Under the pieces are notes generated by a model. The model ran no database searches. It was given only the letters and a program-made list of their open reading frames with translations, and was not told the DNA's origin. This document shows positions 7,264 through 13,076 of a DNA stretch of 13,076 nt, piece by piece. Source of the DNA: Cytophagales bacterium (GTDB lineage Bacteria; Bacteroidota; Bacteroidia; Cytophagales; Cyclobacteriaceae); assembly GCA_027317105.1 (NCBI GenBank), contig DAHVFH010000214.1:1-13076 (forward strand), given 5' to 3'. The translations under genes were made by a program, and so were the position numbers. How positions within the stretch are numbered: the first letter of the stretch is position 1; the number at the start of each line of letters is the position of its first letter.

Positions 7264-8772
7264 ATGAAACTCTACGAAAAATATCCTATCCATCTTTCGA
7301 ACTCCCTTTCGGGGGAAAAAGAAAAATTTGAAACGATTGTGCCTGGCTTTGTGGGCATGTATGTGTGCGGGCCAACCGTATATAATTATGTCCACCTGGG
7401 CAACGTGCGAACCTTTCTCACCTTCGATATCTTGTCGCGCTACTTCCGCTTCTTGGGGTACAAAGTGCGCTATGTACGCAATATCACTGATGTGGGTCAT
7501 CTGGAAGGCGATGTGGATGAGGGAGAAGATAAAATCGGAAAGAAAGCCCAGCTCGAACAACTTGAGCCCATGGAGATCGTGAAGCGTTACACGGAAGACT
7601 TTCACACGGTCACGCGTCAATTCAATATACTTCCACCAAGCATTGAGCCTTCTGCCACGGGGCACATTGTGGAGCAGATTAATATTACAAAGAAACTGAT
7701 TGACCTCGGCCTCGCATATGAAGTAAATGGCTCAGTCTATTTTGATGTAAAAAAATACAATCAATCGCATCACTACGGAATTTTATCGGGACGAAATATT
7801 GAAGACCTGATGGAAAGTGGACGTGATCTTGACAGTCAGGATGAGAAGCGTGAGAAGATTGATTTCGCCCTTTGGAAAAAAGCATCGCCACAACATATCA
7901 TGCGATGGCCTTCGCCTTGGGGAGAAGGATTCCCAGGTTGGCACATCGAGTGTACGGTAATGAGTACAAAATATTTAGGTGAAACCTTCGATCTTCATGG
8001 TGGTGGAATGGATTTAAAATTTCCGCACCACGAATGCGAAATAGCGCAGGCTACGGGAGCGAATGGAAAAAGCCCTGTGAAATATTGGATACACTCCAAC
8101 ATGCTTACCGTGAACGGACAAAAAATGAGCAAGTCATCGGGCAATTCATTTCTGCCCTCCGAATTATTTTCGGGCAGCCACGCGCTCTTACAAAAAGGGT
8201 ACAGCCCGATGACGGTGCGGTTCTTTATGTTACAATCGCATTACTCAAGCACACTTGACTTTTCGAATGAAGCGCTTATTGCTGCAGAAAAAGGTTACAA
8301 AAAATTAAGCAATGCACTAACGTTGGTGAAGGCATTATCTCATTCTGGAAATTCTACTATAAATACGGAGGCAGAAAAAAATCTATCCGATTTAATCGAC
8401 CAGTGCTACCAAACGATGAGCGATGACTTCAACACCGCTAAAACGCTTGCTGTGCTTTTTGAAATGGCATCCCAAATAAATACCTGGGTAAGTCAGAAAG
8501 AATTATTGAATGAAGTCAACGCAGAAGGTTTTAAGAAATTCAAAGCTACTTACATCTCTTTTATGGAAGAGGCTCTTGGACTGAAAGAAGAGAAAAGTGT
8601 GAACAATAATTTACTTGATGGGACGATCAACGTGCTAATCGAATTGCGAAAAAAAGTGCGCATGGATAAGAACTTTGCCCTCTCCGACAAAATCCGTGAC
8701 GACCTTAAAGGGATCGGCATTCAATTGAAAGACGGAAAAGATGGCGAGATGAGTTATGAGATTGAACAATGA
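7264..8772 (+). CDS. cysS: cysteinyl-tRNA synthetase
   Basis: A 502-residue class I synthetase that charges tRNA-Cys in the cytoplasm. From the start chosen here, the HIGH-type motif is HLGN (44-47) after GMYVCGPTVYNYV, and the KMSKS loop is KMSKS (287-291) followed by SGN. The zinc-binding set that selects cysteine is complete and spaced as in E. coli: Cys35, Cys230, His255 and Glu259, with GWHIEC (225-230) and GGGMDLKFPHHECEIAQ. ITDVGHLEGDVDEGEDKIG (74-92) is the longer form of this segment seen in Bacteroidota. The C-terminal half is the helical DALR and anticodon-binding region. An in-frame ATG at 7237 would add nine residues (MLILGSFYR), but it lies before the promoter-like TAATTTTG and the family begins near MKLYEKYP, so 7264 is preferred. 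It is a single gene. Confidence 0.96.
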   Translation: MKLYEKYPIHLSNSLSGEKEKFETIVPGFVGMYVCGPTVYNYVHLGNVRTFLTFDILSRYFRFLGYKVRYVRNITDVGHLEGDVDEGEDKIGKKAQLEQLEPMEIVKRYTEDFHTVTRQFNILPPSIEPSATGHIVEQINITKKLIDLGLAYEVNGSVYFDVKKYNQSHHYGILSGRNIEDLMESGRDLDSQDEKREKIDFALWKKASPQHIMRWPSPWGEGFPGWHIECTVMSTKYLGETFDLHGGGMDLKFPHHECEIAQATGANGKSPVKYWIHSNMLTVNGQKMSKSSGNSFLPSELFSGSHALLQKGYSPMTVRFFMLQSHYSSTLDFSNEALIAAEKGYKKLSNALTLVKALSHSGNSTINTEAEKNLSDLIDQCYQTMSDDFNTAKTLAVLFEMASQINTWVSQKELLNEVNAEGFKKFKATYISFMEEALGLKEEKSVNNNLLDGTINVLIELRKKVRMDKNFALSDKIRDDLKGIGIQLKDGKDGEMSYEIEQ

Positions 8773-9174
8773 AAACTTATACCGATGCATCAGTATTTTC
8801 GAGGGTACTTTGAATCTGAATTCAGACTTTGAAGCGAGAAATATTTTAAGGAGATCGATTTAGGTTTTAAGACACTCCTGCATTTCGAGATAGTGTTTTT
8901 GGCAGGTTGTTCTTCAGCAGAGCCTGTTTCTGCTTATCTTGATGACGTGAGATATAATGCTACCTTATTAAGGAAAAACCTGTTACTCTACTAAACATAA
9001 AAAGTGCCCGGCTAAACCGAACCACCTCACATCACTTTGAACACAGTGATCACTTTTCTTTACCAAAATTATTTGCTGCAGGAATAAAACGTACGGTCAA
9101 GAGCTACTTCAGTATTTCGGGCATGGCCACGCGGCCAAGGAGGGTAAACAATTGTTGTTATTATGAAGACAAAT
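8773..9174. other. 402-base gap after cysS with a possibly decayed small reading frame
   Basis: Beginning at ATG 8785 the plus strand reads MHQYFRGYFESEFRL, meets TGA (8830-8832), and then stays open for 53 codons to TAA (8992-8994). The second part contains a lipobox-like VFLAGCSSAEP (cysteine codon 8908-8910). If the TGA is a mutation, this could be a small pseudogene, but I recognise no family and the hydrophobic stretch before the cysteine is interrupted by charged residues. Bases 9000-9174 show only a 10-base palindrome AGTGATCACT (9045-9054). No RNA gene or clear terminator is visible. Confidence 0.45.
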
Positions 9175-9645
9175 CTACAGTTTAAACCATTTCAATATTT
9201 CAGGACCTACGATGTATGTAATAGATGTAAATACCAGCGCCCAAAACACAGCGCTGAGGAACATATAGGCTAAAATCTTTTTCTTAGAAGGGCTTAAACT
9301 CACAGCGAGAATAGTACCTGCAATGGGGGTTAGAAAAACGGGGGTTAGAAAAGCGATGCCGCCTAATCCGTATTTTGCAATAATCCAGCTTAAGCGGTTT
9401 GACTTTTTATTGGGAACAAGACCTTCATTTTTCTTGTGAAAAAACCTTTTCAATAAAACTTGCCTTAACCACTCACCAAAGAAAGTAAATGCGGCTACAC
9501 TAAACATCATTCCGCTAACCGTAGCAAGTACTGTGGTGATGAAATGAAGATGAAATTTATAGCCTTCCAGTGGGCCCAAAATAAATTTGAGCATACTCGA
9601 AAGAAAAACGGGTATAGCCTTTAGGATTTCTTCAGTCATTGACAA
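9175..9645 (-). CDS. small multi-pass membrane protein, possibly small-multidrug-export/DedA-like
   Basis: A 156-residue hydrophobic protein. Likely membrane segments are at about residues 33-57, 94-117 and 124-147, with another weakly hydrophobic stretch at 10-25; a basic loop (LLKRFFHKKNEG then NKKSNR, about 64-84) lies between the first and second. The pattern KYGLGGIAFLTPVFLTPIAG (91-110), a glycine-proline-rich membrane entry followed by SLSPSKKK, resembles proteins annotated as putative small multi-drug export (COG2426) and, more distantly, DedA/VTT proteins. I recognise this by style only, and transport activity is not shown. It diverges from the M42 peptidase gene across a 65-base gap. 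Two starts are possible, 9645 and 9639. No promoter match is visible in the short gap on this strand. Confidence 0.75.
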   Translation of the reverse strand: MSMTEEILKAIPVFLSSMLKFILGPLEGYKFHLHFITTVLATVSGMMFSVAAFTFFGEWLRQVLLKRFFHKKNEGLVPNKKSNRLSWIIAKYGLGGIAFLTPVFLTPIAGTILAVSLSPSKKKILAYMFLSAVFWALVFTSITYIVGPEILKWFKL

Positions 9646-9682
9646 ATCGGTTCAGCAGCACGTGCAAGTCAGTTTTAAAAAT

Positions 9683-9690
9683 TAAATTTG
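9683..9690 (+). promoter_or_regulatory. candidate -7 element of the M42 peptidase gene
   Basis: TAAATTTG fits TAnnTTTG exactly and sits 20 bases before the GTG start at 9711, giving a leader of roughly 10-15 bases. No TTG is found at the usual -33 distance, so support rests on one element and its position. Confidence 0.45.
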
Positions 9691-9710
9691 TGAAAATTTA
9701 AGCAATAAAA

Positions 9711-10670
9711 GTGTCAACCCGCAAATCCTTGAAAAATACTAAAAAGCATAAAGACGAATTTCACTTGTTGAAACAACTATGCGAAATTCATGCACCTTCG
9801 GGGCAAGAGGTTTCCTTGAAAGAATTTTTATTGAAGTACATCAAGAAAGAAAAGAAGCACTGGCTTACTGAACCAGAAATTATTGAAGGAGAAGGCTTTC
9901 AGGATTGTTTAATTTTAAAATTTGGTAAGCCACGGACCGCTATTTTCGCGCACATGGATACGGTGGGTTTTACCGTTCGGTATTTTAACCAATTAGCTTC
10001 TATCGGTAGTCCGGATGCGGAAGCCGGAACGAAATTAGTAGGGCACGATTCCCTTGGGCCAATCGAGTGTGAACTGGAATACGATAGGGAAGACCATTCC
10101 TTTTACCAATTTGGAAGAGCCATTGAGCGAGGCACAACACTTACTTATAAAATTGATTTTCGTGAGACAAAAGAGTTTATTCAAACCCCTTACCTTGACA
10201 ATCGACTTGGTATTTATAATGCCTTGAAAGTAGCTGAAACTTTGAAAGATGGAGTGATTGTTTTTAGTTGTTGGGAAGAACATGGCGGAGGCTCTGTCGG
10301 CTACCTGAGCAATTACATTCATAACAAATGGAAAATAAAACAAGCGTTGATCTCTGATATCACCTGGGTATCTGATGGTGTAGAACATGGAAAAGGAGTG
10401 GCCATCTCTTTACGTGACCGGAATATCCCAAGACGAAGTTTTGTGGATAAAATCCTTTCCATCGCGCTAAAGAGTAAAATCCCTTTCCAACTTGAAGTGG
10501 AGGGTTCAGGCTCTAGTGATGGCGGAGAACTTCAGCGCGGTGCGCTTCCTATGGATTGGTGTTTTGTAGGTGCCCCAGAGTATGGAGCTCACACGCCTCA
10601 CGAGAAAGTGCATAAGGACGATATTGAGTCGATGATTGCGCTTTATAAAATAGCGATGAAGGTATTGTAA
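9711..10670 (+). CDS. M42-family metallopeptidase (aminopeptidase-like)
   Basis: This 319-residue protein has the full metal and catalytic set of the M42 glutamyl aminopeptidase/endoglucanase-like family. AHMDTVGF gives His81 and Asp83; YLDNRLG gives the bridging Asp163; WEEHGGG gives the general-base Glu189 and ligand Glu190; SDIT gives Asp216; and GAHTPHE gives His294. These residues bind two metal ions, and relatives cleave N-terminal residues from peptides in the cytoplasm. The protein is somewhat shorter than typical M42 enzymes (about 340-370) and has a basic N-terminus. The start is GTG at 9711: the frame has a stop at 9699-9701, and the next ATG (at His81-Met82) is far inside the domain. 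It has its own promoter candidate, and substrate specificity cannot be read from the sequence. Confidence 0.9.
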   Translation: MSTRKSLKNTKKHKDEFHLLKQLCEIHAPSGQEVSLKEFLLKYIKKEKKHWLTEPEIIEGEGFQDCLILKFGKPRTAIFAHMDTVGFTVRYFNQLASIGSPDAEAGTKLVGHDSLGPIECELEYDREDHSFYQFGRAIERGTTLTYKIDFRETKEFIQTPYLDNRLGIYNALKVAETLKDGVIVFSCWEEHGGGSVGYLSNYIHNKWKIKQALISDITWVSDGVEHGKGVAISLRDRNIPRRSFVDKILSIALKSKIPFQLEVEGSGSSDGGELQRGALPMDWCFVGAPEYGAHTPHEKVHKDDIESMIALYKIAMKVL

Positions 10671-10734
10671 CGAATGTACGCGCTTCGCTTTGTATTTATC
10701 GTCCGAACCCGTGTTATCTATGGTCAATTTCAAC

Positions 10735-10742
10735 TAAGTTTG
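10735..10742 (+). promoter_or_regulatory. possible -7 element upstream of the aldehyde dehydrogenase
   Basis: TAAGTTTG matches TAnnTTTG, 118 bases before the ATG at 10861, in the 190-base gap after the peptidase gene. There is no good -33 TTG at the right distance. If it is used, the leader would be about 110 bases. The rest of the gap is AT-rich and shows no terminator. Confidence 0.3.
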
Positions 10743-10860
10743 CAATTCCTTTCACCGTAAAATCCAAAGAGGATGAAATGGCCAGCAGCAAGGTTAGATC
10801 CAACGGCATGATCATCTGTATGGGAATTTCAATAAATCATAAAAATAAAATTATCAACCA

Positions 10861-12402
10861 ATGAAAGACTTCGGCATCAAGACAGCACTCCAATCGCTCA
10901 ATGTAAAAAAATCCAACCTTGGAAGTTCAACCGGAAGCAAATGGATTAAATCCTCTGCCGGTTATATCGATTCTTATTCACCCGCAGACGGTAAGCTAAT
11001 CGGGCGGGTAGAAGCCAGCAATGAGAAATCATTTGAAAAAGTGTTAGCTCAAGCTCAAAATGCATTTGTCGAGTGGCGAATGGTTCCTGCACCAAAACGA
11101 GGCGAAGTAGTTCGGCAGATTGGGGAGGCTTTGCGCGAGCAAAAAGATTTTTTAGGAAAACTGGTTTCGTATGAAATGGGCAAGTCGTATCAAGAAGGTT
11201 TGGGTGAGGTTCAAGAAATGATCGACATCTGTGATTTTGCAGTGGGTCTCTCACGCCAACTGAATGGGCTCACCATGCATTCTGAACGGCCGCTGCACCG
11301 CATGTATGAGCAATATCATCCACTCGGAATTGTCGGTGTTATTTCGGCTTTCAATTTTCCGGTTGCCGTGTGGAGTTGGAATGCGATGGTGGCTTGGGTT
11401 TGCGGAGATGCGTGCATCTGGAAGCCTTCAGAGAAAACTCCGCTATGCGGCATTGCTTGTCAAAATATTGTAACGGAAGTTTTTGAAAGAAATAATGTGC
11501 CAGAAGGCGTGTCTTGTATAATTAATGGCGATCACAAAGTCGGTCAATTAATGTGCGCGGAAGAAAATATTGCAATGGTTTCTGCCACAGGTTCAGTAAG
11601 AATGGGCAAGGCGGTAGGTCAGACTGTGAGCGCCCGTTTGGGCCGCGTACTTTTGGAATTGGGGGGTAACAATGCCATCATCATTACTGAAAATGCAAAT
11701 ATGGATATGGCTATAATCGGTGCCGTTTTTGGTGCCGTGGGAACCGCTGGCCAACGGTGTACCAGCTCGCGAAGATTGATCGTCCATGAAAATGTTTATG
11801 ACGAAGTAAAAAACAGGTTAAAGAAAGCCTATGGCCAATTGAAAATTGGTAACCCGTTGGATCAGCACAATCACGTTGGGCCTGTCATTGATAAACTTGC
11901 CGTGAAGGCTTATAAGAATGCCTTATCAAAAATTAAAAGTGAAGGTGGCCAATTCCTTGTTTCTGGTGGATTGCTGAATGGAAAAGGATACGAGTCGGGG
12001 TGCTATGTTAAGCCTGCCATTGCGGAGGTAAAAAATCATTTTGAAATTGTTCAGACAGAAACATTTGCACCCATTTTGTATTTAATTAAATACAAGACTA
12101 TTGAAGAGGCCATTGCGCTACAAAATGGGGTGAAACAAGGGTTGTCCTCTGCAATTATGACATCCCGGTTGCAAGACATGGAGAAATTCCTGTCGCATGC
12201 AGGTTCAGATTGCGGCATAGCCAATGTAAATATTGGCACTTCTGGCGCAGAGATTGGTGGGGCGTTTGGTGGGGAAAAAGAAACCGGTGGAGGCCGGGAG
12301 TCTGGGTCTGACGCGTGGAAGGTATATATGCGCAGGCAGACCAATACAATCAATTTTGGGGATAGTTTGCCGCTGGCACAAGGAATTAAATTTGATTTAT
12401 AA
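10861..12402 (+). CDS. amaB: ALDH7-type aldehyde dehydrogenase, probably 2-aminoadipate 6-semialdehyde dehydrogenase
   Basis: A complete 513-residue NAD(P)-dependent aldehyde dehydrogenase. Catalytic features are present: ISAFNFPVAVW with Asn165, WKPSEKTP (187-194) for the cofactor, ATGSVRMGK (242-250), LELGGNNAII with general-base Glu266, and GTAGQRCTSSRR with nucleophile Cys300. The wording around these (SAFNFPVAVWSWN, GQRCTSSRRL, and a C-terminal GGAFGGEKETGGGRESGSDAW segment) is that of the ALDH7 (antiquitin) subfamily, whose members oxidise 2-aminoadipate 6-semialdehyde to 2-aminoadipate in lysine breakdown. No other lysine-degradation gene is in the window, so substrate is inferred from subfamily alone. 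The ATG has no Shine-Dalgarno sequence, only the AT-rich leader usual here. The next gene's promoter candidate begins six bases after its stop. Confidence 0.88.
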   Translation: MKDFGIKTALQSLNVKKSNLGSSTGSKWIKSSAGYIDSYSPADGKLIGRVEASNEKSFEKVLAQAQNAFVEWRMVPAPKRGEVVRQIGEALREQKDFLGKLVSYEMGKSYQEGLGEVQEMIDICDFAVGLSRQLNGLTMHSERPLHRMYEQYHPLGIVGVISAFNFPVAVWSWNAMVAWVCGDACIWKPSEKTPLCGIACQNIVTEVFERNNVPEGVSCIINGDHKVGQLMCAEENIAMVSATGSVRMGKAVGQTVSARLGRVLLELGGNNAIIITENANMDMAIIGAVFGAVGTAGQRCTSSRRLIVHENVYDEVKNRLKKAYGQLKIGNPLDQHNHVGPVIDKLAVKAYKNALSKIKSEGGQFLVSGGLLNGKGYESGCYVKPAIAEVKNHFEIVQTETFAPILYLIKYKTIEEAIALQNGVKQGLSSAIMTSRLQDMEKFLSHAGSDCGIANVNIGTSGAEIGGAFGGEKETGGGRESGSDAWKVYMRRQTNTINFGDSLPLAQGIKFDL

Positions 12403-12407
12403 CCTTG

Positions 12408-12439
12408 TTTGGAAAACCAACTTAATCCTTCTAAATTTA
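12408..12439 (+). promoter_or_regulatory. candidate promoter of the response regulator
   Basis: TTTG (12408-12411), a 20-base spacer, and TAAATTTA (12432-12439) match the Bacteroidota promoter with one mismatch in the last base. The ATG at 12464 follows 24 bases later. It lies directly after the aldehyde dehydrogenase stop, which suggests the regulator is transcribed on its own. Confidence 0.5.
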
Positions 12440-12463
12440 GAAACTTCTAACACGAAAAACCCT

Positions 12464-12871
12464 ATGGTTTCGAAAAAATACCGAGCAGTAATGCTCATTG
12501 ACGACAACGAGATTGATAACCTAATCAATCAAAAAATGATTGAGGCAGCTTCTATCACGGATAATATTTACACCCATACGGGCGCAAAGAGTGCCATTGA
12601 ATTTTTGAAGAACATGGAAAAGATGGATGTGGCTGATAAAGTCTTACCCGATGTAATCTTCTTGGATATTGATATGCCGCTGATGGATGGTTTTCAATTC
12701 TTGGACGAATTTGAAAACCTTTCGCCCGCGACACGGAAAAAATGTAAGATTATCATGCTTACTTCTTCGATTAATCCGCAAGATTTTAACCGATCTAAGA
12801 AATACCCTAACGTGAGGCTTTATTTAAACAAGCCGCTTTCTCACGAAAATATTATGAAAATTGATGTTTAG
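12464..12871 (+). CDS. single-domain response regulator (CheY-like receiver)
   Basis: This 135-residue protein is a lone receiver domain with no DNA-binding or enzymatic output. Key residues are the acidic pair Asp13-Asp14 in MLIDDNEID, the phosphoacceptor Asp68 in IFLDIDMPLMDG, Thr100 in MLTSS, and Lys123 in LNKPLS. Such proteins in Bacteroidota pass phosphate between histidine kinases and partners, and no partner kinase is visible in the window. The frame is open upstream to 12233 inside the aldehyde dehydrogenase gene, but homology begins at MVSKKYRAVMLIDDNE and a promoter candidate precedes 12464, so this ATG is chosen. The C-terminus ends soon after the lysine motif (SHENIMKIDV), at the short end of the family but complete. 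Confidence 0.93.
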   Translation: MVSKKYRAVMLIDDNEIDNLINQKMIEAASITDNIYTHTGAKSAIEFLKNMEKMDVADKVLPDVIFLDIDMPLMDGFQFLDEFENLSPATRKKCKIIMLTSSINPQDFNRSKKYPNVRLYLNKPLSHENIMKIDV

Positions 12872-12898
12872 AATGGTCAGGAATCGATCTGGTCATTC
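12871..12898 (+). terminator. hairpin abutting the response regulator stop codon
   Basis: GAATGGTCAG (12871-12880) and CTGGTCATTC (12889-12898) pair over 10 positions in plus-strand RNA, two of them G-U, around an 8-base loop. On the minus strand the same positions are mismatched, so the fold favours plus transcripts. It begins on the last base of the stop codon. Only a weak U-rich stretch follows, so termination is plausible but not certain. Confidence 0.4.
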
Positions 12899-12943
12899 AA
12901 TTTCAGATAACGTTCAAAAATTTTTCACCCATTTTAACCCAGA

Positions 12944-13076
12944 TTACGCATTAGAGAAAATGAATGGGTACTCAAAGACCTTTGAATGGTTCCAAAGCCC
13001 GCTAAACCAAGCTCGTCTTTTTTTATTGAGAGCTATTTTTAGCACCAGCTTATCGTTTACCTTTTCGAAATAGGCA
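12944..13076 (-). CDS. possible C-terminal end of a gene entering from the right edge
   Basis: On the minus strand the frame starting at 13075 is open from the window edge for 43 codons to TAA (12946-12944). It reads AYFEKVNDKLVLKIALNK and later WFSGLWNHSKVFEYPF. The composition looks protein-like and the direction converges on the response regulator, with the 12871-12898 hairpin between them. The stretch is too short to identify, and an opposing plus-strand open frame overlaps it, so it may be chance. Confidence 0.28.
   Translation of the reverse strand, partial: AYFEKVNDKLVLKIALNKKRRAWFSGLWNHSKVFEYPFIFSNA

Noticed and set aside
12233..12463. Upstream extension of the response regulator frame inside the aldehyde dehydrogenase gene
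   Set aside because: It overlaps the well-supported dehydrogenase coding region, has no receiver-domain homology, and the receiver begins naturally at the ATG at 12464.
12861..13073. 70-codon plus-strand frame after the response regulator
   Set aside because: It overlaps the regulator's end, begins with TTG or ATG without promoter support, and no family is recognisable. It conflicts with the minus-strand frame, and neither is proven.

Overview
The window looks like chromosomal DNA of a gliding-type Bacteroidota, probably of the Cytophagales (order is inference). The evidence is the C-terminal part of a GldG protein, Bacteroidota-type proteins throughout, weak or absent Shine-Dalgarno sequences, and several start-proximal matches to the Bacteroidota sigma-A promoter pattern (TTTG or TTG, about 19-20 bases, then TAnnTTTG). 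The base composition is moderately AT-rich. Most genes are housekeeping or central metabolism. I see no phage, defence, CRISPR, secondary-metabolite or antibiotic-resistance locus.

Layout. Bases 1-1686 (+) hold the 3' end of gldG and a DUF4340 membrane-anchored protein, one base apart, which is the tail of a gliding-type ABC transporter operon. Bases 1687-2242 are a gene-free gap between converging genes; it carries an inverted-repeat-bounded MITE-like element, a partial second copy, and a hairpin placed as the terminator of the next operon. Bases 2243-3970 (-) are an amtB-glnK ammonium uptake and sensing operon with a good promoter upstream of amtB. Bases 4228-6564 (-) encode DNA topoisomerase I. 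Bases 6565-7263 are a 699-base gap between topA and cysS that holds a cluster of short perfect hairpins, the most unusual non-coding structure here. Bases 7264-8772 (+) encode cysteinyl-tRNA synthetase. Bases 8773-9174 are a gap with at most a decayed short reading frame. Bases 9175-9645 (-) encode a small membrane protein. Bases 9711-10670 (+) encode an M42-family metallopeptidase with a GTG start. Bases 10861-12402 (+) encode an ALDH7-type aldehyde dehydrogenase. Bases 12464-12871 (+) encode a single-domain response regulator. A short open frame enters from the right edge on the minus strand (12944-13076) and may be the tail of a converging gene.

How the genes work together. Only two functional pairs are clear. 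GldG and the DUF4340 protein are translationally adjacent. AmtB and the PII protein are the classic transporter and regulator pair. That PII protein keeps the pore-plugging arginine but lacks the usual uridylylation tyrosine, so it may be regulated by ligand binding alone. The other genes appear to be single transcription units, several with their own promoter candidate. No single new multi-gene system is evident; the best leads are the hairpin array upstream of cysS, the MITE-like element and the unusual PII.
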